In this document: positions 16,436 to 25,343 of the stretch, one piece after another | Layout: each line of letters opens with the position of its first letter | How positions within the stretch are numbered: position 1 is the stretch's first letter | NCBI RefSeq assembly: GCF_022965755.1 | Contig: NZ_CP095187.1 | Location: 3,907,653 to 3,971,652 of the forward strand | DNA: 64,000 nt | Origin: Pseudoxanthomonas sp. F37 | Lineage (GTDB): Bacteria > Pseudomonadota > Gammaproteobacteria > Xanthomonadales > Xanthomonadaceae | Direction of reading: 5' to 3' | Notes under the pieces: model-generated | Told to the model about the DNA's origin: nothing | The model's input: the letters and a program-made list of their open reading frames with translations, nothing else | Databases searched by the model: none | Made by a program: the position numbers and the translations under genes

Positions 16436-18075
16436 GCGTGCGACTCCTTGTGCGCGGCGGCCCATGCCGCCAGCGTCTCGCGGCCGATCTTGGCATTGTG
16501 GCGGATATCCACCGGAAAACCGGGGTGCGGCAGGAACGTGGCGATGGGCGCGGTGTGCGGATGACGTGCACCGATGGCGCGCAGTTCGGCCTCCACCCGC
16601 GCACGGTCCGTGCCGACGCCGGGCTGCAGTTCGTAGCAGAGCACCGGCGACTGGCGCCCCGGTTCACCGACCCCGACCAGCGCGGTGCGGCGGACCTGAG
16701 GATGGGTGTTGAAGACCGGTTCGACCTGTTCGGTATAGAGCGGACCGTCGACGGTTTCGACGCGCTGAGTCTTGCGGCCGCAGAACCACAGCCGGCCCTC
16801 GCCATCGAACCAGCCCACGTCGCCCATGCGGTGCACGATGCGCTCGCCACCATCGGCCAGGGTTTCGCGGATCTTGGCGATGCGCGTGGCGGCGTCGCGG
16901 CGGAAGTAGGTATCGGTAGCGGTGGGGCCGGCGACGGTGATCTCGCCGACTTCACCGTCGGGCAGCACGTCGACCTCGCGCCAGTCGGCGATCGGCGCAT
17001 CGACGATGCGGATGATGCGGACCTCGTTTGGCGGTACCGCGCGGCCGACGCAGGTGCCGGCACCGGCCTCGGTGGCGGCGCGCGTGGATTCCAGTTCGCG
17101 GCCTTCGATGACGGCCACCGGCAGGCATTCGGTGGCGCCGTAGGGCGTCCAGAACTGCGCCTCGTCCGGCAGCAGCGTGCGGATCTTCGCCACGACATCC
17201 GGGGGCACCGGCGCGCCGGCGGAGGTCACGCGCTGCACGGTGGGCAGCGGCGCGCCATGGTCGGCCAGTACCTTCATCAGCGCCGGCGAGCCGAACAGCT
17301 GGGTGACGCCGAAGCGCGCGATGGCCGCGTGCAGCTTGCGTGGATCGGCGCTGGCCGGGCGGGTGGGGTCCATGTCGGGAATCACCGAGGTGAGCCCGAG
17401 CGCGGGATCGAACAGCGCGAACGGCGGGAACGTGGGCAGGTCCACGCCGCCGGGCTGCAGGCCGAAGGCGTCGCGCAGCAGGTCGATCTGGGCGACGAAA
17501 TGACGATGGCGGTAGACCACGCCCTTCGGCACGCCGGTGGATCCGCTGGTGAACAGGATGCCGGCGACATCGTCGGGCGCCGTGTCCGCAAGCTGCGGGC
17601 CGGCGTTGGCGCCGCGCGCCTCGATCTTCGCCAGCGTGGTTCCCCCCCAGGCCCAGCGCGTGCCGACGGTGACGATCTTCTCGGCCGACTTCGCCCAGCC
17701 CAGCACGCGTCGCGCGAACTGGGCCAATGGAATGCCGATGAACGCCTCCGGCTCGGCTTCGTCCAGGCACTGCTTCAGCGCGCGCCGGTCGATGCCGGGG
17801 TCCACCAGCACCGGCACGGCGCCCGCCTTGAACAGGGCGAACATCAGCAGGAAGAACTCCGGGGTGGGCCGCACCATCACCACGGCGCGGCGGCCCCGCC
17901 CGATGCCGTACGCGCCCAGCCCGGCGGCGATGGCGTCGCTGCGGGCATCGAGCTGGGCATAGGTGAGTTCGCGGGTGTAGCGGCCGGCGCCATCGGGGCA
18001 GCGCATGGCCACGCGGTCGGGCTGCTCGCGGGCCAGCCGGGGCAGGCTGGCGGCGATGTTGCACGGATCGGTCAT
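16432..18075 (-). CDS. oleC: OleC, beta-lactone synthetase (ANL superfamily)
   Basis: A 547-residue adenylate-forming enzyme. Visible are the P-loop motif [17 protein letters not shown], the YGATECLPV motif, the hinge region [20 protein letters not shown] and the near-C-terminal [12 protein letters not shown] with the conserved Lys. OleC converts the 2-alkyl-3-hydroxy acid from OleD into a cis-beta-lactone at the expense of ATP, rather than forming an acyl-CoA. The start is the ATG at 18075 ([18 protein letters not shown]); an in-frame GTG lies two codons upstream. It is separated from oleB by a YkgJ-type gene on the opposite strand, so oleCD must have its own promoter in the 91-base gap at 18076-18166. 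Confidence 0.92.
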   Translation of the reverse strand: MTDPCNIAASLPRLAREQPDRVAMRCPDGAGRYTRELTYAQLDARSDAIAAGLGAYGIGRGRRAVVMVRPTPEFFLLMFALFKAGAVPVLVDPGIDRRALKQCLDEAEPEAFIGIPLAQFARRVLGWAKSAEKIVTVGTRWAWGGTTLAKIEARGANAGPQLADTAPDDVAGILFTSGSTGVPKGVVYRHRHFVAQIDLLRDAFGLQPGGVDLPTFPPFALFDPALGLTSVIPDMDPTRPASADPRKLHAAIARFGVTQLFGSPALMKVLADHGAPLPTVQRVTSAGAPVPPDVVAKIRTLLPDEAQFWTPYGATECLPVAVIEGRELESTRAATEAGAGTCVGRAVPPNEVRIIRIVDAPIADWREVDVLPDGEVGEITVAGPTATDTYFRRDAATRIAKIRETLADGGERIVHRMGDVGWFDGEGRLWFCGRKTQRVETVDGPLYTEQVEPVFNTHPQVRRTALVGVGEPGRQSPVLCYELQPGVGTDRARVEAELRAIGARHPHTAPIATFLPHPGFPVDIRHNAKIGRETLAAWAAAHKESHA

Positions 18076-18166
18076 GCCCACATTGTCGCCGCTGGACGGT
18101 ACTTGCGTCAGCCCGCGGTGTTGGCAGAATGCGCGTCCCGCCGCGCTCCGTCGCCTGACCGCCCCG

Positions 18167-18547
18167 ATGCATCCCTGCCTGACCTGCGGCGCCTGCTGCG
18201 CCCATTTCCGCGTCAGCTTCCACTGGAGCGAGGCGGACCCCGAGCAGGGCGGCGTTGTTCCGCTCGCGCTGACCGAGCCGCTGCGCGTGCATGAGCGGGT
18301 GATGCGCGGCACCTCCCAGCACGCGCCGCGCTGCGTGGCCCTGGATGCCGACATCGGCCGCTACAGCCGCTGCACCATCCACGACCGGCGACCGTCGGTG
18401 TGCGCGCTGGTGCCGGCATCGCTGGAGTTCGGCGAACGCAGCGCGCAGTGCGACAAGGCGCGTCTGGCGCACGGCCTGCCGCTGCTGGTGGAAGCGGACT
18501 GGGCGGGCGTGGGGGACGCCGAGAAGAATCCGTTGCCGGAGATCTGA
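18167..18547 (+). CDS. YkgJ-family cysteine-cluster protein
   Basis: A 126-residue soluble protein that begins almost at once with the CxxCGxCC metal-binding cluster (MHPCLTCGACCAHF; Cys4, 7, 10 and 11). Further Cys sit in RCTIHDRRPSVCALVP and SAQCDKARLAHG, the usual UPF0153/YkgJ pattern, which probably binds zinc or an iron-sulphur cluster. Function is unknown across the family. It lies inside the ole cluster but on the opposite strand, between oleB and oleC, so it divides the cluster into two transcripts. It is divergent from oleC and convergent with oleB. Confidence 0.85.
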   Translation: MHPCLTCGACCAHFRVSFHWSEADPEQGGVVPLALTEPLRVHERVMRGTSQHAPRCVALDADIGRYSRCTIHDRRPSVCALVPASLEFGERSAQCDKARLAHGLPLLVEADWAGVGDAEKNPLPEI

Positions 18548-18580
18548 TCCTTCCCCCCGTGCGGGAGCAGGGATCAGATC
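18541..18580. repeat. Inverted repeat between the YkgJ-type gene and oleB
   Basis: Perfect 10-bp arms GATCTGATCC (18541-18550) and GGATCAGATC (18571-18580) span the YkgJ-type stop codon, in the convergent gap. There is no T-run. It probably slows or stops convergent transcription. Confidence 0.5.
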
Positions 18581-18594
18581 CGTGGGAGAAGGAT

Positions 18595-19515
18595 TCAGCC
18601 CAGCGGATGACGATCCAGGAAGTCGCGGATCAGCGGCACCAGGATCTCGTGCTTGTCTTCCAGCACATAGTGGCCGGCGTCTTCGTAGGCATGCACTTCG
18701 GCGTTGGGCAGCGCGGCCCGGAAGCCGTCCAGGAAGTGCCTGTCGAACACGAAGTCCTTCAGCCCCCAGCCCAGGAACGCCGGGCGGTCGGCGAAGGACG
18801 GCAGCGCCTTGCCCGCGGCCTCGAGCAGCGGCCACGCCCGGTCCCGCGGGCCGAGCGGAATGTCCTGCATGAAGCGGATCGTCGAGATGCGGTTGGCCCA
18901 TGTGTCGTACGGCGACACGTACGCGCGGCGCACGTCGGCCGGCATGCGGCGCTCCACGCCGATCCACGAGGCGCCGGCGGAGAAGGCGTTGAAGCCGCGG
19001 ATGATCCATTCGCCGATCCTCCAGTCGCGGCCCAGGGCGATCTGCCATGGCATCTTCTTCGCCGCGGGCATCGGGAAAGCGGCGGTGTTGGTGATCACCA
19101 GGCGCTTCACCTGCGCGGCGTGCGAGAGCGCCCAGCCGAAGCCGATCATGCCGCCCCAGTCGTGCACGGCCAGCGTCACCGGGCCGGTGATGCCGAGGTG
19201 GCGCAGCAGCGCGGCCACGTCGTCCACCCGCGACTGCAGGGTGTATTCGTAGCGGCTGTCGTCCGGCTTGTCGGACAGGCCCATGCCGATGTGATCGGGC
19301 ACGATGCAACGGTACTTGTCCGACAGCCCCGCCACCAGCGTGCGCCAGTAATAGCTCCACGACGGATTGCCGTGCAGCATCACCACCACCTCGCCGTCGC
19401 GCGGTCCTTCGTCTAGGTAGTTCATCGACAGGCCCGGGCGGACCTCGAAACGCTGGGGATGGGAGGGGTAGCCGGGGAGGGCATGGGCGGCGGCAAAAGC
19501 AGTGGTATCGCTCAC
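18595..19515 (-). CDS. oleB: OleB, beta-lactone decarboxylase (haloalkane-dehalogenase fold)
   Basis: A 306-residue alpha/beta hydrolase resembling haloalkane dehalogenases. The oxyanion motif is LHGNPSWSYYWRTL, the nucleophile is Asp119 in AVHDWGGMIGFGW, and the catalytic His is His282 in DAGHYVLEDK. OleB opens the cis-beta-lactone and releases CO2 to leave the cis-olefin. The start is a GTG at 19515 that overlaps the stop of the upstream fic gene (GTGA, four bases); the frame is open further upstream but the added residues are not family-like. Translation of oleB therefore appears coupled to that of fic. A convergent hairpin follows its stop. Confidence 0.9.
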   Translation of the reverse strand: MSDTTAFAAAHALPGYPSHPQRFEVRPGLSMNYLDEGPRDGEVVVMLHGNPSWSYYWRTLVAGLSDKYRCIVPDHIGMGLSDKPDDSRYEYTLQSRVDDVAALLRHLGITGPVTLAVHDWGGMIGFGWALSHAAQVKRLVITNTAAFPMPAAKKMPWQIALGRDWRIGEWIIRGFNAFSAGASWIGVERRMPADVRRAYVSPYDTWANRISTIRFMQDIPLGPRDRAWPLLEAAGKALPSFADRPAFLGWGLKDFVFDRHFLDGFRAALPNAEVHAYEDAGHYVLEDKHEILVPLIRDFLDRHPLG

Positions 19516-20681
19516 AGGGGCTGCGCTCCTTCGCTCAGGATGGCGAGATAGGTCGAATAGGCGAACAAGCGGTGACGCTGCTGTCCGGTCAGTTCGTTGA
19601 CGATTTCCATTTCCTGCAGGGTCTCCACGGCGGCGCGAATGGTAGGCGCGCTCAGCGGCAGTTGCGGCAGCACTTGCGGTACCGACAGGATGACCCGCCG
19701 CGCGAACTGGTCGAAGACCAGCCCCACGTTGCCGGCGCGCTTGCCCAGCGTGGCGATGCGCTCGCGATCGCGCGCCAGCAAGGCAAGCAGGCGCTGTGCG
19801 GTATCGACCGCCTGTTGTGCGGTTTCGGCCACTCCGTCCAGGAAGAATCCCAGCCAACCTTCCCAATCGCCGTGTACGCGCACCGCATTGAGGCGGTCGT
19901 AGTAGTCGGCGCGGCGGCGCTTGAAGTAGAGACTCAGGTACAGGCTGGGCTCCCGCAGCACGCCTTCGTTGCACAGGATCAATGCAATCAGCAGGCGTCC
20001 CAGCCGTCCGTTGCCATCGCTGAAGGGATGGATGGTTTCGAACTGCACATGCGCCAGCGCGGCCTTGACCAGCGGCGACATCTGCGCGGATGGTGCATGC
20101 AGGAAGCGCTCGAACGCGGCCAAGGCGTCTGGCAACGCGTCGGGCGGCGGCGGCACGAAGTTGGCCAGCGCCGGGGTTGGGCCTCCCACCCAGACCTGCC
20201 CCTTGCGGAATTCGCCCGGCTGCTTGCCTGAGCCCCTCCCGCCGCGCAACAACAACGCGTGCATCTCGCGGACCAATCGCAACGACAGCGGGAAATCATC
20301 CTCGCGCATGCGCTGCAGGCCATGGTTGAGCGCCGCGACGTAGTTGGACACCTCTTCTACATCGTCGACGGGGACGCCCGGTGCTTCGTTCAGTTCAAAC
20401 AGCAACAGATCGGACAAGGAAGATTGGGTGCCCTCGATCTGTGAGGACAGCAAGGCTTCCTTCCGCACGTACTGGTAAAGGAACAACTCGGGATCGGGCA
20501 GCATCAGGGTGATGCCATCGAGCCGCCCCAACGACTGGTCGGCGCGTTCCTTGCGCGCAACCAGATCGCCCGCACTGAAATCCAGTGCGGGCTCAGGCGG
20601 CAGGGGATCGGGAATGAAGGCCTGATACCGACTGCCAGCTAGAGCGCCGGCGACGTAACGACCTGTTTTTCGGGTACCCAT
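19512..20681 (-). CDS. Fic-family AMPylase with C-terminal winged helix
   Basis: A 389-residue class II Fic protein. Domains in order: an N-terminal Fic-N region with the inhibitory helix motif S79-SQI-E83-G, the Fic core with the catalytic loop HPFSDGNGRLGR (from His218), and a C-terminal winged-helix-like region (SAPTIRAAVETLQEMEIVNEL). Class II members transfer AMP to hydroxyl side chains and are held inactive by the Glu of the inhibitory motif. It sits between oleA and oleB on the same strand and overlaps the oleB start by four bases. AAGGAAAG precedes the ATG and also forms one arm of an 8-bp inverted repeat (20685-20692 with 20714-20721). Its target is unknown. Confidence 0.9.
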   Translation of the reverse strand: MGTRKTGRYVAGALAGSRYQAFIPDPLPPEPALDFSAGDLVARKERADQSLGRLDGITLMLPDPELFLYQYVRKEALLSSQIEGTQSSLSDLLLFELNEAPGVPVDDVEEVSNYVAALNHGLQRMREDDFPLSLRLVREMHALLLRGGRGSGKQPGEFRKGQVWVGGPTPALANFVPPPPDALPDALAAFERFLHAPSAQMSPLVKAALAHVQFETIHPFSDGNGRLGRLLIALILCNEGVLREPSLYLSLYFKRRRADYYDRLNAVRVHGDWEGWLGFFLDGVAETAQQAVDTAQRLLALLARDRERIATLGKRAGNVGLVFDQFARRVILSVPQVLPQLPLSAPTIRAAVETLQEMEIVNELTGQQRHRLFAYSTYLAILSEGAQPL

Positions 20682-20684
20682 TTT

Positions 20685-20771
20685 CTTTCCTTACGGGAAG
20701 CATCCCCCACAACAAGGAAAGATTAGCACCCTTTATTTTCCTTGCGCAGAAAAACTGTCCCGCAAAGAAAA
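20685..20771 (-). promoter_or_regulatory. Inverted repeats in the oleA-fic gap
   Basis: CTTTCCTT (20685-20692) and AAGGAAAG (20714-20721) form an 8-bp inverted repeat; one arm is the Shine-Dalgarno of fic. Nearer oleA, TTTTCCTTGCG (20736-20746) pairs with CGCAAAGAAAA (20761-20771), with one G-U pair in the minus-strand RNA. The gap is AT-richer than its surroundings. It could regulate fic translation or part of the read-through from oleA; neither stem is a textbook terminator. Confidence 0.4.
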
Positions 20772-20776
20772 CTGAC

Positions 20777-21793
20777 TTACCACTCCACCTCGGCCATCGT
20801 GCAGTTCAGGCCCGAGCCGATGCCGAGCAGGGCGATGCGGTCGCCCTTCTTCAGCTTGCCCAGTTCCTTCAGCTTGCTCAGCACGATCGGCACGCTGGCC
20901 GGGCCGATATTGCCGTGTTCGGTGAAGATGGTCATGACCTTCTGCGGATCGATGCCGAAGGACTTGATGAAGGCCTGGGTGTGCGGACGGCTGACCTGGT
21001 GGATGACGAACTGGTCCAGTTCGTCCACCGCCCAGCCCAGCGCCACCTTGGCCGCGGCGAAGGTCTTGTTGGCCAGCTTCATGCCCTCGATCAGCAGCAT
21101 GCGGGTATCGGTGACCATGCGGTCCAGGTTGCCGCGGCAGAGCTTGTTCCACTCGGTGGCCGAACGGGTCACCCCGCCCTTGTAACGCGGGGCTTCCGGG
21201 GCCAGTTCGCGCCGCGCCATCACCATGGCCACGGCACCGCAGCCCAGGGTCAGGGCGGCCAGCTCGTCGCGGAACTGCTGTTCGGTGACGTCGGGCGCAT
21301 TGAGGCGCTCGATGGTCTTCTCGTAGACCAGGTTGGCGGTTTCGCCATCGACCACCAGCGCATAGTCGATCTCGCCACGCTCCAGCATGCGGGCGGCGAT
21401 GTCCATGCCGTTGATGAAGGCCAGGCAGGCGTTGGCCACGTCGAAGGTCTGGCACTCGTCGCCCACCCCCAGGTTGCCGCAGACGATGCTGGCGGTGGAG
21501 GGCTCGAGGTAGTCGCGGCTGACCGAGGTGTTGACCACCAGGCCGATCTTGTCCGCGCCGATGCCGGCGTCCACCAGCGCCTTCCTGGCGGCCAGGGTGG
21601 CGGCGTCGGAGGCCTGCACGTCGGCGTCCCACAGGCGGCGGGAGTGCACGCCGGCGATGTCGTTGAGCACGTCGGTCTTGATGCCCAGGCGGTCGAGCGT
21701 GGGCTGCAGGCGGGCGTTGATCTCGTCGGACGTCAGCGTGTGCGGCGCATCGATATGCGCCAGTCCCGCGATGGAGACATTCTTGAAGAGCAT
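20777..21793 (-). CDS. oleA: OleA, thiolase-superfamily fatty acyl-CoA condensing enzyme
   Basis: OleA joins two fatty acyl-CoAs head to head to give a 2-alkyl-3-keto acid, the first step of long-chain olefin synthesis. It is 338 residues, the length I recall for the Xanthomonas campestris enzyme. The nucleophile is Cys123 in DVANACLAFINGM. Glu97 in SRDYLEPST would be the second-monomer base, and His and Asn lie in IHQVSRPHT and EHGNIGPAS. Cys123 and Glu97 correspond to Cys143 and Glu117 of the tagged structure numbering, from memory. The start is the ATG at 21793 (MLFKNVSIAGL). A CRP-like palindrome lies about 110 bases upstream. The other ole genes follow on the same strand. Confidence 0.95.
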   Translation of the reverse strand: MLFKNVSIAGLAHIDAPHTLTSDEINARLQPTLDRLGIKTDVLNDIAGVHSRRLWDADVQASDAATLAARKALVDAGIGADKIGLVVNTSVSRDYLEPSTASIVCGNLGVGDECQTFDVANACLAFINGMDIAARMLERGEIDYALVVDGETANLVYEKTIERLNAPDVTEQQFRDELAALTLGCGAVAMVMARRELAPEAPRYKGGVTRSATEWNKLCRGNLDRMVTDTRMLLIEGMKLANKTFAAAKVALGWAVDELDQFVIHQVSRPHTQAFIKSFGIDPQKVMTIFTEHGNIGPASVPIVLSKLKELGKLKKGDRIALLGIGSGLNCTMAEVEW

Positions 21794-21899
21794 CGAGGTT
21801 AGCGCCAGGGCTCGGGCAGAGGGGGGCGACAAGGGTACTCACTTCCCGCCTTCACCGCATCTTTACGTGAGATCGTGCCGGGCGCTCCCCGCCTTGAAA

Positions 21900-21915
21900 A
21901 GTGATATTCGTCACA
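21900..21915. promoter_or_regulatory. CRP/Clp-like binding site upstream of oleA
   Basis: AGTGATATTCGTCACA fits the CRP-family consensus TGTGA-N6-TCACA in nine of ten positions; the GTGA and TCAC half-sites are a perfect inverted pair. It lies about 110 bases before the oleA start and just after the DUF4156 stop. In Xanthomonas the CRP homologue Clp responds to cyclic di-GMP; assignment to Clp is inference. Confidence 0.55.
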
Positions 21916-21917
21916 CT

Positions 21918-22235
21918 TTACCGGCCGCAACGGAATGCCGCGAACCGTTGCTCACCGTTGGCCGGGTCGCCCAGGGGCTGCAGCGTATCGGCCTGCAATC
22001 CCGGCGCTTCGTTGCGGGCCAGGGTTTCCAGCTCGTCGCGGACGCGCAAGGTATTGCGCTCGTAGAACGCCACGCTGTCCTTGACCGACACCGAGACCTC
22101 GCCGCGCTTTTCGCAGCCGGCCGGCGCCGCGCCGCCGGGGATCACCCGCACGTTCTTCGCGGCCGGGGCCAGGTGCACCCAGGTACAGGCGGACAACAGC
22201 ACGGCGGAAGCGGCGGCAAGGAAGGCAAGACGCAT
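21918..22235 (-). CDS. DUF4156 lipoprotein
   Basis: A 105-residue lipoprotein: signal sequence RLAFLAAASAVLLSAC with lipobox LSAC, then TWVHLAPAAKNVRVIP and a conserved GCEKRGEVSVSVKDSV segment. This is the DUF4156 pattern (a small outer-membrane-associated lipoprotein with a central Cys). The start is the ATG at 22235; an in-frame GTG three codons upstream is possible. It lies between the M16 protease gene and oleA, all on the minus strand. Role unknown. Confidence 0.75.
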   Translation of the reverse strand: MRLAFLAAASAVLLSACTWVHLAPAAKNVRVIPGGAAPAGCEKRGEVSVSVKDSVAFYERNTLRVRDELETLARNEAPGLQADTLQPLGDPANGEQRFAAFRCGR

Positions 22236-22335
22236 CGGGGTCACCCTGGAATGTGAGTCGCGGGCATTCTGGCCGATCCCGGATGAATCGATCCGGGCCG
22301 TCCGCCGCCCCTCAGGGGAGGGGCGGCGGCGGGGC

Positions 22336-25200
22336 TCACTTCTTCACGTTGCCGTCGGCATCCAGCTGGACCGCCTCGCCCAGTTGCAGCGCGCGGACCG
22401 AGTCGCCCACCTTGGACAGGTCGCCCACCACCACCCAGGTCAGGGACGACGGCGACAGCGTGGCGGCGGCCTTGGCCACGTCGGCGGCGCCGATGGCCTC
22501 GTTGCGGGCCTTGTACTGGACGATGTAGTCGTCCGGACGCCCGTAGCGCTGGTTGGAGACGATCTGGCCCAGCACCGCCGAGGCGGTCTCGTACGCACCC
22601 GGCAGTTCCAGGGTGTTCGCCGCGCGGATCTTGGCGATCTCCTCCGGCTTGGCCGGGGCCTGGCCGGTGGCGAACTGCTGGATTTCCGCGTGCAGCTCCT
22701 TCATGGAGTCGGCCGTGCGGTCGCTCTGCACCGCCGCGCTGGCCCACCACGGACGCTGGCCCAGCGTGTTGCGGGCGCCGCTGTAGGACCCGTACGCCCA
22801 GTGCTTGTCTTCGCGCAGGTTCATGTTGAGGCGCGAGCTGAACTGGCCGCCCAGCACCCCATTGGCGAAGTCGAAGTCGATGGTGCCGGCGTCGCCGGTG
22901 GGCGGCACCAGTTGCGCGGCGTAGACGTTGGACTGGATGGCGCCGGGCTGGTCGATCAGGAACACGCGCGGCTTGGTCGGATTGGCCACCTTCGGCACCG
23001 CAGGCAGCTTCGGCGCGTTCGGCGCGGGCTTCCAGTCGCCCAGGCGGGCTTCCAGCAGCGGCACGATCTGCGCCAGCGTGGTGTCGCCCACCACGGTGAT
23101 GCGGGCCTGGTCCGGCTGCAGCCAGTCGCGGTGGAAGGCGACCAGGTCATCGCGGGTCAGCGAGGCGATGGAGGCTTCCGTCCCCGAACCGGTGAACGGG
23201 ATGGCGTACGGGTGGCCGGCGCCGTACAGCAGCGGCGGCAACGTGCGCAGCGCGGCGGTCTGCGGACGCGCCTTCTCCTGCTTGATGCCGGCAATCCAGG
23301 TGGCGCGCACGCGCTCGATTTCCGCAGGATCGAAAGTCGGCCGGCGCAGCACGTCGGCCAGCAGGTCCAGCGACGGCTCCAGCTTCTCGGTCAGCGCGGA
23401 CAGGCCCACCGAGGCCGAATCCAGTCCGCCGGCGGTGCTGAGCTCGGCGCCCAGGGCCTCCTTGCGCGCGGCCAGCGCCAGCGCGCCGTACTGTCCGGCC
23501 CCCTCGTCCATCATCTGCAGCGCGAAGCTCGCGGTGCCCAGCTTCTTGCCCACGTCGGCCGCATAGCCGCCCGGGAACTCCACGTTGACCTGCACCACCG
23601 GCGTCTCATGGCGCTCGGCCAGCACCACCTGCATGCCGTTGGACAGCGTGGCGCGCTGGACGGCGGGGAACTTCAGGTCGGGGAAGGTGGCGGTCTTCGG
23701 CACCCCGGCGCTGCGGTCGACGTCGGTCTTGACCGTCTTGAACTTCGGGTCGACCTTCGGGGTGGCGGCCGGCGCAGTGGCCGGGGCCGCGAACACGGTT
23801 TCCGGCAGCGCCGAGGCCGGGGTTTCGCTGGGTTGCACCAGGATGGTATGCGAGGCGCCCGCCAGCCACTTCTTCGCGGCCGCCTGCACGTCGGCCGCAG
23901 TCGCGCTGGCGAGGATGTCCAGCTCTTCCTGGTAGCAGTCCGGGGTGCCCTGGTAGACGGCGCATGAGGCCAGCACGTCGGACTTGCCGCCGAAACCGCC
24001 GATGCGCTCGATGCCGCGCACGAACGCCGCGCGACCGGCCACCTTGGCGCGTTCCAGTTCGTCGGCGGTGGGGCCTTCGGCGATCAGGCGTTCGAGCTCC
24101 TCGTCCAGCGCCTTCTCCACCTTGGCCGGGTCCACGCCCTCCTTCACGGTCGAGACCAGGAAGAAGGTGCCGCTGATCTCGCTGCTCCACTGGTAGGCGC
24201 TGGCCTGGTCGGCGATCTTGTCGCCGTGCACCAGGCGGGTGTCGAAGCGCGAGGCGGCGCTGCCGCCCAGCACCTGGGCGAACAGGTCCAGCAGCGCCGC
24301 GTCCCGCGTGCCCATCTCGGCCACCGGCCAACCGCGATACAGGCGCACCTGCGGCACGCGGTCCGGGATGGTCTCGCGGGTGTCCTGGGCGTGCTTCGGA
24401 ATGTGGGTCTTCATGTCGGCCAGCGTGGCGCTGGCCGGAATGTCGCCGAAGTAGCGGGTCACCTTCTCCTTGGCGGTGGCCACGTCGATGTCGCCGGCCA
24501 GCACCAGCACGGCGTTGTTGGGGCCGTACCAGCTGCGGAACCAGGTCTTCACGTCGTCCAGGGTGGCGGCATCCAGGTCGGCCATCGAGCCGATGGTCTG
24601 CCAGCGGTAGGGGTGCCCGGCCGGATACAGCGCCTCGAACATGCGGGCCATGATGCGGCGGCCGTAGGGCTGGTTCTCGCCCTGGCGCTTCTCGTTCTGC
24701 ACCACGCCGCGCTGTTCGTCCAGCGCCTTCTGGTCGATCGCGCCGAGCAGGTGGCCCATGCGGTCGGACTCCATCCACAGCGCCATGTCCAGCGCGGTGG
24801 TGGGCACGTTCTGGAAGTAGTTGGTGCGGTCCTGGTTGGTGGTGCCGTTCTGGTCGGTGGCGCCGACCAGTTCGAACGGGGTGAAGAACTCGCCGTCGTG
24901 GTTCTCGCTGCCCTGGAACATCAGGTGCTCGAACAGGTGCGCAAAGCCCGTGCGCCCGGGACTCTCGTTCTTGCTGCCTACGTGGTACCAGATGTTCACC
25001 GCCACGATCGGCGCCTTGCGATCGGTGTGCACGATCACGCGCAGGCCATTGGGCAGGGTGAACTCCTCATAGGGAATGACGATGTCCGTCCCGGTGGCCG
25101 GCTTGGCGTACGTGGGTGCCGGCGCATAGGCCAGGCCGCCGAGGGCGGTGGACAGGGCGAGGGCAAGCAGGGCGGCGCGGGGCCGGCGGGAAAGACGCAT
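22336..25200 (-). CDS. M16-family zinc protease, two-domain periplasmic form
   Basis: A 954-residue exported protease with a signal peptide (ALLALALSTALGGLAYA). The first M16 unit carries HLFEH (His88, Glu91, His92) within FAHLFEHLMFQGSENHD, and the distal Glu in VVQNEKRQGEN. The second unit (about residues 500-930) is the inactive partner, linked by an Ala/Pro-rich hinge (ATAPAATPKVDPKFK). It resembles bacterial PqqL/YmxG-like two-domain enzymes rather than the 927-residue M16 protein at 7116-9899; the two differ in sequence and are not a recent duplication. AAGGAGTG lies upstream of the ATG. It is divergent from the SDR gene. Confidence 0.9.
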   Translation of the reverse strand: MRLSRRPRAALLALALSTALGGLAYAPAPTYAKPATGTDIVIPYEEFTLPNGLRVIVHTDRKAPIVAVNIWYHVGSKNESPGRTGFAHLFEHLMFQGSENHDGEFFTPFELVGATDQNGTTNQDRTNYFQNVPTTALDMALWMESDRMGHLLGAIDQKALDEQRGVVQNEKRQGENQPYGRRIMARMFEALYPAGHPYRWQTIGSMADLDAATLDDVKTWFRSWYGPNNAVLVLAGDIDVATAKEKVTRYFGDIPASATLADMKTHIPKHAQDTRETIPDRVPQVRLYRGWPVAEMGTRDAALLDLFAQVLGGSAASRFDTRLVHGDKIADQASAYQWSSEISGTFFLVSTVKEGVDPAKVEKALDEELERLIAEGPTADELERAKVAGRAAFVRGIERIGGFGGKSDVLASCAVYQGTPDCYQEELDILASATAADVQAAAKKWLAGASHTILVQPSETPASALPETVFAAPATAPAATPKVDPKFKTVKTDVDRSAGVPKTATFPDLKFPAVQRATLSNGMQVVLAERHETPVVQVNVEFPGGYAADVGKKLGTASFALQMMDEGAGQYGALALAARKEALGAELSTAGGLDSASVGLSALTEKLEPSLDLLADVLRRPTFDPAEIERVRATWIAGIKQEKARPQTAALRTLPPLLYGAGHPYAIPFTGSGTEASIASLTRDDLVAFHRDWLQPDQARITVVGDTTLAQIVPLLEARLGDWKPAPNAPKLPAVPKVANPTKPRVFLIDQPGAIQSNVYAAQLVPPTGDAGTIDFDFANGVLGGQFSSRLNMNLREDKHWAYGSYSGARNTLGQRPWWASAAVQSDRTADSMKELHAEIQQFATGQAPAKPEEIAKIRAANTLELPGAYETASAVLGQIVSNQRYGRPDDYIVQYKARNEAIGAADVAKAAATLSPSSLTWVVVGDLSKVGDSVRALQLGEAVQLDADGNVKK

Positions 25201-25343
25201 CGGACACTCCTTGTAATAAGGGATCGGCAGGACAGAGCGCCCGATGCTAACCGCGGCCCCGGCTCATTACACTAGGCCACAAGCCATGACGGATGGCCCA
25301 TGCATCCGTCGGCCCTGCCATTCGCGCCTTCCACGGAGGTTGC

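Noticed and set aside
16438..18294. A 618-codon open frame opposite oleC
   Set aside because: Shadow of a well-supported enzyme; the predicted protein has no motif and is dominated by Ala, Gly, Arg and His.
22081..23967. A 628-codon open frame opposite the second M16 gene
   Set aside because: Antisense shadow; no signal, ribosome site or domain.
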